A DNA stretch of 64,000 nucleotides, taken from positions 2,956,001-3,020,000 of the forward strand of contig NZ_CP064942.1 of assembly GCF_015679265.1 (NCBI RefSeq), given 5' to 3'. A model generated the notes under the pieces. That model saw nothing but the letters and a program-made list of their open reading frames with translations, was not told where the DNA came from and did no database searches. Position numbers and translations under genes: made by a program. The stretch comes from Pontivivens ytuae (GTDB lineage Bacteria; Pseudomonadota; Alphaproteobacteria; Rhodobacterales; Rhodobacteraceae). This document shows, piece by piece, positions 34,874 through 42,725 of this stretch (the first letter of the stretch is position 1; each line of letters opens with the position of its first letter).

Positions 34874-35877
34874 TGCCCATCGAGCTGCTCAACATCATCG
34901 AGGTCTCGATCAACGGGCTGATGACCGGCGTGCTCTACTCGCTGGTGGCGCTCGGCTTCGTGCTGATCTTCAAATCCTCGGGCGTGTTCAACTATGCCCA
35001 AGGGGTCATGGCGCTTTTCGCCGCGCAGACGCTGGTGGGGATCCAGACCGGCCTTGTGCCCTTCGCCCACCTCATCAACGCGGTCTTCGGAACCCACGTG
35101 CACACGTTCGGCTGGGACCTGCCGTCGCTGCTGTCGATCGTGCTGACGACGGGCGTGATGATCCTCTTCGCGTGGGTCGTGGTGCGCCAGATCATGGTTC
35201 GACTGGTCAATCAGGAGCCGATCATTCTCTTCATGGCGACTATCGGCCTTGCCTACTTCATGGAGGGCTTCGGCGATCTCATGTGGGGCGCCGAGCTCAA
35301 GACCCTCGACGTTGGCCTGCCCTCGGGCGGCTCCTTCTGGATCGAGGAGGTGACCGCGGCCTGGGGGCCGGAGGGGGAGAACTACTGGGGCATGTATGTC
35401 GACGTGCTCGACATCTGGGCCGCGGTGATCGCGGTGGCACTGGTCGTGGCCCTTACCTCCTTCTCCCAGTACACCAAGGCGGGCACGGCGATGCGCGCGG
35501 TGGCGGATGACCACCAGGCGGCGCTGAGCGTCGGCATCTCGCTCAACCGCATCTGGATCATGGTCTGGTCCATCGCGGGCTTCGTCGCCCTCGTCGCGGG
35601 CATCATGTGGGGGGCCAAGTCCGGCGTGCAGTTCTCGCTGTCGCTGATCGCGCTGAAAGCCCTGCCGGTGCTGATGCTCGGCGGCTTCACCTCTATCCCC
35701 GGTGCGATCGTCGGTGGCCTGATCATCGGGGTGGGCGAGAAGCTCTTCGAATACCTGATCGGCGTGCCGTTCCTCGGCGGTGCCACGGAGAACTGGTTCG
35801 CCTACGTGCTGGCGCTCATCTTCCTGGTGTTCCGTCCGCAAGGCCTCTTCGGCGAAAAGATCATCGAGCGGGTGTGA
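34873..35877 (+). CDS. Liv-type ABC transporter permease (LivH class)
   Basis: A 334-residue inner-membrane permease with about eight hydrophobic segments. The opening LNIIEVSINGLMTGVLYSLVALGFVLIFKSSGVFNYAQG is the LivH signature, and the cytoplasmic coupling loop reads ADDHQAALSVGISLNRIW. The C-terminus FRPQGLFGEKIIERV is typical. A 50-residue insertion (about 125-180) between central helices is larger than in E. coli LivH. The start overlaps the upstream stop (TGATG). Confidence 0.9.
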   Translation: MPIELLNIIEVSINGLMTGVLYSLVALGFVLIFKSSGVFNYAQGVMALFAAQTLVGIQTGLVPFAHLINAVFGTHVHTFGWDLPSLLSIVLTTGVMILFAWVVVRQIMVRLVNQEPIILFMATIGLAYFMEGFGDLMWGAELKTLDVGLPSGGSFWIEEVTAAWGPEGENYWGMYVDVLDIWAAVIAVALVVALTSFSQYTKAGTAMRAVADDHQAALSVGISLNRIWIMVWSIAGFVALVAGIMWGAKSGVQFSLSLIALKALPVLMLGGFTSIPGAIVGGLIIGVGEKLFEYLIGVPFLGGATENWFAYVLALIFLVFRPQGLFGEKIIERV

Positions 35878-35981
35878 TGGCGAAGCGGTCTCATAACGCG
35901 CAACCGCCGCGGATCCGGGTCCAGGGCCGCATGGGGCGGACGGTCCCGGCGCTGCGGCCGGGACGGTGGAGTGCTGCATGA
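35877..35981 (+). repeat. livH-VOC spacer: repeat C copy 1 with 34-codon bridging frame
   Basis: ATG at 35877 overlaps the livH stop (TGATG) and opens a 34-codon frame ending at TGA 35979-35981 on the VOC start (ATGA). Inside are GGATCCGGGTCCAGGGCCGC and CGGTCCCGGC...GCCGGGACGGTGG (35908-35969), a member of the dispersed repeat C doublet family found at 41.5, 44.0 and 54.6 kb. Confidence 0.45.
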
Positions 35982-36349
35982 CCCACAAGTCTCTCCAGCG
36001 CATCATCGTGATCGATTGCAAGACCGACGATCTGGCCGAGGCCGCGCGCTTCTGGGCCGGGCTCTACGACGCGGAGGTCGAGGTCGACCCGGACGGCAAG
36101 TACGCGAAGCTCTCGGGAAATGCCGGCCCGATGGTGCTGCTGCAGGCCGTGGACCACGACCCGCGCGTCCACCTCGACATTGAGGCCGATGATCAGGCCG
36201 CGGAAGTCAGCCGGCTCGAAGCCCTCGGCGCCACCCGCGTCGCGGACATCAAGGGCTGGACCGTGATGGAGGCCCCGACCGGCCACCGCTTCTGCGTGGT
36301 CAAGCCCCAGGACGCCCGCTTCGCCGAAATGGCGGAGGTGCGGGGATGA
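35978..36349 (+). CDS. VOC (glyoxalase-like) family protein
   Basis: A 123-residue single-domain VOC protein with paired beta-alpha-beta-beta-beta modules: RIIVIDCKTDDLAEAARFWAGLYDAEVE, then VHLDIEADDQAAEVSRLEALGATRV and the C-terminal VMEAPTGHRFCVVKPQ. Metal ligands cannot be assigned with confidence. The fold covers glyoxalases, dioxygenases and resistance proteins; no substrate can be inferred. It sits between livH and livM, an unusual place, with repeat DNA on both sides, so it is probably an insertion into the transporter operon. The start is set by GGTGGAG a few bases upstream. Confidence 0.75.
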   Translation: MTHKSLQRIIVIDCKTDDLAEAARFWAGLYDAEVEVDPDGKYAKLSGNAGPMVLLQAVDHDPRVHLDIEADDQAAEVSRLEALGATRVADIKGWTVMEAPTGHRFCVVKPQDARFAEMAEVRG

Positions 36350-36374
36350 TCTCTCTGGCTCAAGCGAAGCGTGA

Positions 36375-36449
36375 TCAGCAGGCGTGGCTTATGCCGGCCA
36401 CGAGACCCATCAGTACGATGACAATCGCGGCCGCCTTGATGAAGCCCAT
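36375..36449 (-). CDS. Possible 24-residue hydrophobic peptide
   Basis: A short minus-strand frame beginning MGFIKAAAIVIVLMGLVAGI, nearly all one membrane helix, ending in SHAC. It overlaps the end of the 66-codon frame upstream in another reading frame and has no convincing Shine-Dalgarno. It could be a coupled membrane peptide or chance. Confidence 0.25.
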   Translation of the reverse strand: MGFIKAAAIVIVLMGLVAGISHAC

Positions 36450-36610
36450 GCCCAGAAAACCATCAGGGTTGCTGTTCCAACGGCCAGCAGCGCGGCGCGC
36501 CAGGCAATCTCGAACGCGGCCTCGTACAGCCCGTCGCGCAGTTCGCGGCCGATGCAGCGCCAGAAAGACGGCGCGGTGCCGGTCCGCTTTGAAATGGCGT
36601 CATCTTTCAT
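36410..36610 (-). CDS. Possible small membrane protein (66 residues), antisense in the ABC operon
   Basis: Minus-strand frame with GGAG 6 bases before its ATG at 36610. The protein begins MKDDAISKRTGTAPSFWRC, has an amphipathic segment (RDGLYEAAFEIAWR) and one membrane helix (about residues 36-57), then a basic tail. The 392-base gap 36350-36741 is AT-richer than its surroundings, and no other gene fits it. On the plus strand the gap is open and in frame with livM from an ATG on the VOC stop, but that product looks like translated non-coding DNA. No family is recognised. Confidence 0.45.
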   Translation of the reverse strand: MKDDAISKRTGTAPSFWRCIGRELRDGLYEAAFEIAWRAALLAVGTATLMVFWAWASSRRPRLSSY

Positions 36611-36741
36611 TCGGATCTCCGATGTCGGCAGCAGCGCACCTGCTTCAGGTGTGGTGCAGCACAACGATCCGGAAGATCCAGCAACAACAACGCGATGCGC
36701 CGTGCCGCATCGGACACAATCAAGGCTCGGGAGGAACCGCA

Positions 36742-37818
36742 ATGCTCTATCGTGAGGCGGGTGATTTCAAGACGTCCTACGTGGATGACAGCCAGACCTT
36801 TCCGATCGCCTTCGACCGGCGGGGATATTACGGGCTGATCGCCGTCATCTTCCTGGTGCTGCCGTTCCTCGTCACCGACTACACGGTGAACGCGATCCTG
36901 CTGCCGTTCCTGATCTTCTCGATCGCGGCTCTCGGGCTCAACATCCTGACGGGGTATTGCGGGCAGGTGAGCCTTGGCACCGGCGGGTTCATGGCGGTGG
37001 GAGCCTACTCGACCTACAAGCTTATGACCGCGTTCCCGGACTTCAACATTTTCTTCATCGTGATCATCTCCGGGCTAATCACGGCTGTCGTGGGCCTGCT
37101 CTTCGGCCTGCCGTCCCTGCGGATCAAGGGGTTCTACCTCGCGGTGGCGACGCTGGCCGCGCAGTTCTTCCTCGTCTGGATGTTCAACAAGGTCTCCTGG
37201 TTCTACAACTACTCGGCCTCCGGCCAGATCACAGCACCGGAGCGGACGATCTTCGGCCAGCCGATCACCGGCCCGCAGACCGAGCCGTGGGTTGCCTATC
37301 TCTTCTGCCTCGTCTTCGTCTTCGCGCTCGCGTGGCTGACGCGGAACCTCACGCGCGGGCGCATCGGGCGCAGCTGGATGGCGATCCGCGACATGGACAT
37401 CGCGGCGGAGATCATCGGGGTGAACCCGCTGAGGACCAAGCTCTCGGCCTTCGCGATCTCGTCCTTCTTCATCGGCATCTCCGGCTCGCTCTTCTTCGCG
37501 GTCTATCTGGGCGCGGCCGAGGTGGGGGAGGCGTTCGGCATCCAGAAGTCGTTCCTGGTTCTCTTCATGATCATCATCGGCGGCCTCGGCTCCGTCTTCG
37601 GCTCCTTCGCGGGGGCGGCCTTCATGGTGCTGCTGCCGGTGTTCCTGAAGCTCTTCTTCGTGGACACGCTGGGCTGGCCGACGGATATCGCGGCCCACAT
37701 CAACTTCATCGTCGCGGGCGGCCTGATCGTCCTCTTCCTCATCGTGGAGCCGCACGGTCTCGCCGCGCTCTGGCGCACGGTGAAGGAGAAGCTGCGCCTC
37801 TGGCCGTTCCCGCACTGA
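36742..37818 (+). CDS. Liv-type ABC transporter permease (LivM class)
   Basis: A 358-residue permease with about ten hydrophobic segments. NAILLPFLIFSIAALGLNILTGYCGQVSLGTGGFMAVGAY is the LivM signature; the coupling loop reads RDMDIAAEIIGVNPLRTKLSAF. GGGAGGAACC before 36742 sets the start, although the frame is open back to the VOC stop (132 codons). It pairs with LivH to form the channel. Length is slightly above E. coli-type core LivM domains because of the periplasmic segment near 150-190. Confidence 0.9.
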   Translation: MLYREAGDFKTSYVDDSQTFPIAFDRRGYYGLIAVIFLVLPFLVTDYTVNAILLPFLIFSIAALGLNILTGYCGQVSLGTGGFMAVGAYSTYKLMTAFPDFNIFFIVIISGLITAVVGLLFGLPSLRIKGFYLAVATLAAQFFLVWMFNKVSWFYNYSASGQITAPERTIFGQPITGPQTEPWVAYLFCLVFVFALAWLTRNLTRGRIGRSWMAIRDMDIAAEIIGVNPLRTKLSAFAISSFFIGISGSLFFAVYLGAAEVGEAFGIQKSFLVLFMIIIGGLGSVFGSFAGAAFMVLLPVFLKLFFVDTLGWPTDIAAHINFIVAGGLIVLFLIVEPHGLAALWRTVKEKLRLWPFPH

Positions 37819-37838
37819 ACCCGAAACCAGCAACCAGA

Positions 37839-37854
37839 CCCCGGCGAACCGGGG
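37839..37854 (+). promoter_or_regulatory. Intercistronic hairpin before the first binding-protein gene
   Basis: CCCCGG-CGAA-CCGGGG forms a compact stem with a stable tetraloop between livM and the binding-protein gene. Such hairpins often protect the 5' end of the highly expressed binding-protein message after mRNA processing. No T-run follows, so it is not a terminator. Confidence 0.45.
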
Positions 37855-37883
37855 CACATCATGTCCAAGGGAGGTATTCCGAC

Positions 37884-39173
37884 ATGAAACTGAAGACCCT
37901 GACCCTCGCGGCCTCCACGACCGCGATCCTGGCCGGTCCCGCCGCCGCGGAACTGGTGTTTCCGTCGCTCGACTATCGCACCGGTCCCTACGCCGCCGGC
38001 GGCATCCCGTTCGCGGACGGCTATGCGGATTACTTCACGCTGCTCAACGAGCGCGACGGCGGCATCGGCGGCGTTCCGGCCCGGGTGCTAGCCTGCGAGA
38101 CCGGCTACAACACCGAGCGCGGGGTGGAGTGCTACGAGTCGACCAAGGGCGAGGGCGCACTGGTCTACCAGCCGCTGTCCACGGGCATCACCTACCAGCT
38201 CATCCCCAAGGCCACGGCGGACGATATCCCGATCCACTCCATGGGTTACGGCCGGACCTCCGCGGCGAATGGCGAGGTGTTCAGCCACGTCTTCAACTAC
38301 CCCGCCAACTACTGGCAGGCCGCATCCGGTATCGTGAACCACATGCTGGAGGAGAACGGCGGCGACATGTCGGGCAAGCGCATCGCGCTCGTCTACCACA
38401 ACTCCGCTTTCGGCAAGGAGCCGATCCGCACGCTCAACGAGCTCGGCGCGCTGCACGGCTTCGAGCTGCTGGAGCTTGCGGTCGACCATCCGGGTCAGGA
38501 GCAGCGCTCCCAGTGGCTGGAGATCCGGCGCCAGCGTCCCGACTACGTCATCATGTGGGGTTGGGGCGTGATGAACCAGGTCGCCATTCAGGAGGCCGCC
38601 AACATCCGCTTCCCGATGAACAACTTCTACGGTGTCTGGTGGTCGGGCTCGGAGAACGACGTGCTGCCCGCCGGCGCGGGGGCCGACGGCTACCGCTCCG
38701 TCACGTTCCACGGCGTCGGTGACGACTACCCGGTGTTCGACGACATCCAGCAATACGTCGTCGATGCGGGCCTCGCCGCCGGTGCAGGCGACCAGGTCGG
38801 CACGGTGCTCTACAACCGCGGCCTCTACGCCGCGATGCTGGCCGCCGAGGCCGCCCGCACCGCGCAGGAGATCCACGGCACCGCCGAGATCACGCCCGCG
38901 ATGATGCGCGACGGCATGGAAGCGCTGGAGATCACCGAGGAGCGCATGGCCGAGCTCGGCCTGCCGGGCTTCGGCCCCGAGTTCGCCGTGAGCTGCGCCG
39001 ATCACGGCGGCCCCGGCAACTCCGCCATCGCGGAGTGGGACGCGGACACCGAGACGTGGTCGCTGATCTCCGACTTCACGGCGCCGGACAACGATGTGAT
39101 CGAGCCGTTGATCATGGAGGACAGCCTCGCCTACGCGGCGGAGAACAACCTGCCCGAGACGCGCTGCGAGTGA
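37884..39173 (+). CDS. Liv-type ABC transporter substrate-binding protein 1
   Basis: A 429-residue periplasmic binding protein with a signal peptide (LTLAASTTAILAGPAAAE). The type I periplasmic-binding fold is seen in LDYRTGPYAAGGIPFADGYA, then GKRIALVYHNSAFGKEP for the inter-lobe beta strand and PDYVIMWGWGVMN. The form belongs to the group linked with CoA ligases. It resembles the second binding protein at 40103: 28 of 35 residues match over the N-terminal RTGPY region. A Shine-Dalgarno GGGAGG precedes the ATG. A frame that is open 309 codons upstream is only the shadow of livM. Confidence 0.88.
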   Translation: MKLKTLTLAASTTAILAGPAAAELVFPSLDYRTGPYAAGGIPFADGYADYFTLLNERDGGIGGVPARVLACETGYNTERGVECYESTKGEGALVYQPLSTGITYQLIPKATADDIPIHSMGYGRTSAANGEVFSHVFNYPANYWQAASGIVNHMLEENGGDMSGKRIALVYHNSAFGKEPIRTLNELGALHGFELLELAVDHPGQEQRSQWLEIRRQRPDYVIMWGWGVMNQVAIQEAANIRFPMNNFYGVWWSGSENDVLPAGAGADGYRSVTFHGVGDDYPVFDDIQQYVVDAGLAAGAGDQVGTVLYNRGLYAAMLAAEAARTAQEIHGTAEITPAMMRDGMEALEITEERMAELGLPGFGPEFAVSCADHGGPGNSAIAEWDADTETWSLISDFTAPDNDVIEPLIMEDSLAYAAENNLPETRCE

Positions 39174-39231
39174 TGCGCACCGCCCCCGGCGCCACGCGCG
39201 CCGGGGGTCTTCTGACCGACCGGAGGGACCG

Positions 39232-40050
39232 ATGCTCGACGCCGCCAAGACCCAGGAAACGCTCCTCGAGGTCAACAATATCGAGGTGATCTACAACCAT
39301 GTGATCCTCGTCCTGAAGGGGGTCAGCCTCTCCGTGCCCAAGGGCGGGATCACCGCGCTTCTGGGCGGCAACGGGGCGGGCAAGACAACGACGCTGAAGT
39401 CGATCTCCGGCCTTCTCGCCTCTGAACGCGGCGAGGTCACGAAAGGCTCGATCCTCTATCGCGGCACGCGGATGCAGGATCTCAGCCCCAACGAGCTGGT
39501 GAAATCCGGCGTCATCCAGGTCATGGAGGGCCGCCACTGCTTCGAGCACCTGACGGTTGAGGAGAACCTGATGACCGGGGCCTACACCCGGTCCTCGGCC
39601 GAGGCCAAGCAGGGCCTCGAAATGGTCTACGAATACTTCCCCCGGTTGAAGGAGCGGCGGAAGTCGCAGGCGGGCTACACCTCCGGCGGCGAGCAGCAGA
39701 TGTGTGCCATCGGCCGCGCGCTGATGTCGAAGCCCGAGACGGTGTTGCTCGATGAACCCTCTATGGGACTTGCGCCACAGTTGGTCGAAGAAATCTTCGG
39801 CATCGTGAAGTCCCTCAATGAAAACGAGGGTGTGAGCTTCCTTCTCGCCGAACAAAATACCAATGTTGCCCTACGATACGCACATTACGGCTACATTCTG
39901 GAGTCAGGACGTGTCGTCATGGACGGGCCTGCCGCGGACCTGCGGGAGAACCCGGATGTGAAGGAATTCTACCTCGGCATGTCCGAAGAGGGCCGCAAGA
40001 GCTTTCGGGATGTGCGCAGTTACCGGCGCCGCAAGCGCTGGCTGAGTTAA
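39232..40050 (+). CDS. Liv-type ABC transporter ATP-binding protein (LivF class)
   Basis: A 272-residue ATPase, partner of the LivG-class subunit. Walker A GGNGAGKT near residue 44, signature YTSGGEQQMCAIGRAL near 144, Walker B VLLDEPSMGLAPQ near 168, and AEQNTNVAL with Q in place of the switch His, as usual in LivF. The C-terminal 20 residues are strongly basic (YRRRKRW), unusual and possibly a membrane or RNA contact. It lies between the two binding-protein genes. Confidence 0.9.
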   Translation: MLDAAKTQETLLEVNNIEVIYNHVILVLKGVSLSVPKGGITALLGGNGAGKTTTLKSISGLLASERGEVTKGSILYRGTRMQDLSPNELVKSGVIQVMEGRHCFEHLTVEENLMTGAYTRSSAEAKQGLEMVYEYFPRLKERRKSQAGYTSGGEQQMCAIGRALMSKPETVLLDEPSMGLAPQLVEEIFGIVKSLNENEGVSFLLAEQNTNVALRYAHYGYILESGRVVMDGPAADLRENPDVKEFYLGMSEEGRKSFRDVRSYRRRKRWLS

Positions 40051-40102
40051 GCACCATTAAGCGCCCACCAAAAACAACCAGGGCGCGTCTCGAGGGGGAG
40101 AC

Positions 40103-41398
40103 ATGACAAAAGCACTTCGTGCGCTGGTCCTCGCCGGACTGGCCCTGACGGCGACTCCGTCTTTCGCAGATCTGACACTGGTCGGCCTGACCTACCGGAC
40201 CGGGCCCTACGCGCCCTCCGGCATTCCCTATTCCGACGGCTTCGCCGATTACCTGACGCTGCTCAACGAGCGCGACGGTGGCATCGGCGGGGAGCGGATC
40301 GAACTCATCGAGTGCGAGTTCGGCTACAACACCGAGCAGGGCCTCTCCTGCTATGACGAGACGGTGGGGCAGGACGCGCTCGTCTACCAGCCGATGAGCA
40401 CCGGCCTCACCTATCAACTCATCGAGCGGGCGCAGCGCGACGGCGTGGTGCTCCACACCATGGGCTATGGCCTGACCGCGGCGTCGGACGGCGGGATGTA
40501 CCCGTACGTCTTCAACTTCCCGGCGCACTACTGGGACGCGGCGAACGCCCAGATCCGCTACATCAAGGAGCAGAACGGCGGCTCGCTCGAAGGGCTGCGG
40601 ATCATGCACATGCACCACAACTCCGGCTATGGCCGCGAGCCGATCACCACGCTCGAGGCGCTGGCCGAGCGCGAGGGCTTCGAGCTGGTCCTCCAACCGA
40701 TCGACCATCCGGGCGAGGACCAGTCCGCGATCTGGCCCGTGGTGGAGGCCGAGCAGCCCGACTACATCCTGCTGTGGGGCTGGGGCATCATGAACCGCCG
40801 GGCCCTGGAAGGCGCGCGCGACATCGGCTACCCGATGGAGCAGATGATGGGCGTCTGGTGGTCCGCCTCCGAAGGGGACGTGAAGCCGCTGCGCGACGCC
40901 GCCGACGGCTACCGCGCCGTGACGTTCCACGCGGTGGGCGACAACTTCCAGATCTTCAACGAGCTCAACGAGCTGGTCTACTTCGGCGGCAAGGCCCGCG
41001 GCCAGATGAACAATATCGGCGAGGTGCTTTATAACCGCGGCATCGCGGCGGCGATCTATGCGACCGAGGCGATCCGCAAGGCGCAGGAGCTGCACGGCGT
41101 GGCCGACGTCACGCCGGACATGGTGCGTGACGGGTTCGAGAACCTCGTGATGAACGACGAGCGTTTTCAGGAGCTCGGCATGGAGGGCTTCACCCCGCCC
41201 ATGCAGATCACTTGCGAGGACCACGGCGGCGCGGGCCTCGTGGCGGTCAAGGAATGGAACGCGCAGCAGCGCCGCTGGGTGCAGGTCACCGACTACTACG
41301 AGCCCGACGACGCGCTGATCGAGCCGCAGATCGCGACGGCCTCCGAAGCATTCGCGGCGGCCAACGGCATCGTGCGCACCGGCTGCCCGAACGGCTGA
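40103..41398 (+). CDS. Liv-type ABC transporter substrate-binding protein 2
   Basis: A 431-residue paralog of the protein at 37884, with its own signal peptide (ALVLAGLALTATPSFAD). The same landmarks are present: TYRTGPYAPSGIPYSDGFA, ERIELIECEFGYNTEQG and PDYILLWGWGIMNR. Two cysteine pairs near 75 and near the C-terminus (ITCEDHGG, RTGC) match those of the first protein. Two binding proteins for one transporter suggest two related ligands. It is preceded by GAGGGGGAG. Confidence 0.88.
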   Translation: MTKALRALVLAGLALTATPSFADLTLVGLTYRTGPYAPSGIPYSDGFADYLTLLNERDGGIGGERIELIECEFGYNTEQGLSCYDETVGQDALVYQPMSTGLTYQLIERAQRDGVVLHTMGYGLTAASDGGMYPYVFNFPAHYWDAANAQIRYIKEQNGGSLEGLRIMHMHHNSGYGREPITTLEALAEREGFELVLQPIDHPGEDQSAIWPVVEAEQPDYILLWGWGIMNRRALEGARDIGYPMEQMMGVWWSASEGDVKPLRDAADGYRAVTFHAVGDNFQIFNELNELVYFGGKARGQMNNIGEVLYNRGIAAAIYATEAIRKAQELHGVADVTPDMVRDGFENLVMNDERFQELGMEGFTPPMQITCEDHGGAGLVAVKEWNAQQRRWVQVTDYYEPDDALIEPQIATASEAFAAANGIVRTGCPNG

Positions 41399-41808
41399 TC
41401 CGCTCGGTTTGTCGAACGCTCCGCCCGCTGCGCACCCCGCGGCGGGCGGTTGCTTTTTGGGGGCTGCTTGCATGGGTTGTCCAACCGTCCCGGCCGAAGA
41501 GCCGGGACCTTTCCGAACGAAGCACCTCGCTCAGAAAGGCCCCGGATCACGTCCGGGGCGGTATCAATCTGAAGCCCCTTCCTGCCCGGCTGACAGGCCG
41601 GGCCGCGCCCGACCTCCCCGCGGAGGGCGCGTTGGCGATGTCGGATATCGAACTTTCCACCTAGATGCTTGACGGCGCGGACCTTTCAATTCCGTCCCAC
41701 GCGCACCCTCCAGGTCGGGCGCGACCCTCGTCGCCATGAACAGCCCCGGCGAAACGCCGCAGGACCTCGCGCCGCCGCCGCACGTTGTCTCCCCGAAAGG
41801 AGACTTCC
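41399..41808. repeat. Repeat-filled intergenic region (repeat C copy 2, repeat B copy 3)
   Basis: Repeat C: ACCGTCCCGGCC...GAGCCGGGACC at 41484-41509 and GGCCCCGGATCACGTCCGGGG at 41538-41558. Repeat B: 41583-41728, beginning GGCTGACAGGCCGGGCCGCG, with GACCTCCCC near its left end and ACCCTCCAGGTCGGGCGCGA at its right end in inverted orientation; about 145 bases in all. No gene is seen. GAAAGGAGAC just before 41809 is the ribosome binding site of the next gene. Confidence 0.6.
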
Positions 41809-42444
41809 ATGAGCCACAAGGACATCGTGAACGCCCTCATCGACAGCCAGGGCACCCTCTTCTCCGAGGAGATGGGCGCCAACATCGCCCGCGATACGCC
41901 GCAGGAGCTCTTTCACTGGCTGGAGGGTGCGATCCTCCTCTCCGCCCGCATCGCCACGGCGCAGGCCATCGAGGCCGCGCAGGCCCTGCGCGCGGAGAAG
42001 CTCCACAAGATCGATGAGATCCTCGCCATCGACAAATGGGACATGGTCGCCGTGCTGCGCCACAACGGCTACAAGCGCTATGACACCGTCACGACCGAGT
42101 ACATCAAGGACGCGGCGCAGATGGTCCGCGACCGCTACGACGACGACCTGCGCGGCATGAAGTCGGACGACCCGGACGAGGTCATCGCTCGCATCAAGGA
42201 GGTGAAGGGCATCGGCGATGTCGGCGCCGATATCTTCGCCCGCGAGGTCCAGCTCGTCTGGGACGTCTTCTATCCGCGTGCCGATGGCCCGGCTCTCGAC
42301 GCGGCGAAGGATCTCGGCCTGCCGACCGACCCGCAGGAGCTCGCCGCTCTCGCCGGCAGCCGGGAGCGCTTCGTCCGCCTGATGGCGGCCCTGACGCGCG
42401 CCGCCCTCGATGGCCCGTCCGAGCAGGTGTGGGACGCCGCCTGA
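41809..42444 (+). CDS. HhH-GPD (endonuclease III-like) superfamily protein
   Basis: A 211-residue protein. The order of a helix-hairpin-helix DNA glycosylase fold is visible: AILLSARIATAQAIEAAQALRA (residues about 42-63), NGYKRYDTVTTEYIKDAAQMV (about 83-103) and the hairpin IKEVKGIGDVGADIFAREV (about 131-149), followed by WDVFYPRAD, where the catalytic Asp could lie. The bifunctional Lys of the EndoIII type (GVGRKTA) is absent, and no Fe-S cysteines exist. It may be a monofunctional glycosylase or a binding protein. It precedes two genes in the same direction. Start set by AAAGGAG. Confidence 0.65.
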   Translation: MSHKDIVNALIDSQGTLFSEEMGANIARDTPQELFHWLEGAILLSARIATAQAIEAAQALRAEKLHKIDEILAIDKWDMVAVLRHNGYKRYDTVTTEYIKDAAQMVRDRYDDDLRGMKSDDPDEVIARIKEVKGIGDVGADIFAREVQLVWDVFYPRADGPALDAAKDLGLPTDPQELAALAGSRERFVRLMAALTRAALDGPSEQVWDAA

Positions 42445-42479
42445 GGCCGCACTACCTCACACCTGTACGGAGGACGACC

Positions 42480-42725
42480 ATGACGGAACTCAAAGCACAG
42501 GATGTGGACGGCGCGATCCGCGACCGCATCCTCACCCTGCTCGACAGCGGTCCGGTGCGGGTCGATGAACTGCCCGCCGCCGTCGCCATTCCGCCCGAGG
42601 AGCGGAGGCACGTCGCCGACTGGCCCGCCAAGGTGCAGGCCATCGCAAAAACCTTGCGCGAAGAGGGCAAGATCGGGGACACCGAAGAGCACGGACATCC
42701 CGCGCTCAAACGGACAGGACCCTGA
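42480..42725 (+). CDS. Small winged-helix-like protein (81 residues)
   Basis: A short protein with the helix pattern AIRDRILTLLDSGPVRVDELPAAVAI and a helix-turn segment VQAIAKTLREEGKIGDTEEHG, consistent with a winged helix that could bind DNA. GGAGG stands just before the ATG. It directly abuts the CoA-ligase-like gene (stop and start adjacent). No family is assigned with confidence. Confidence 0.6.
   Translation: MTELKAQDVDGAIRDRILTLLDSGPVRVDELPAAVAIPPEERRHVADWPAKVQAIAKTLREEGKIGDTEEHGHPALKRTGP

Noticed and set aside
36346..36741. 132-residue N-terminal extension of LivM
   Set aside because: Product is basic and repeat-like, LivM family proteins do not carry it, and GGGAGGAACC precedes 36742. 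It is kept only as evidence for the open-spacer pattern.
36957..37883. N-terminal extension of binding protein 1 into livM
   Set aside because: The frame is open but is only livM read out of phase; the signal peptide and Shine-Dalgarno are at 37884.
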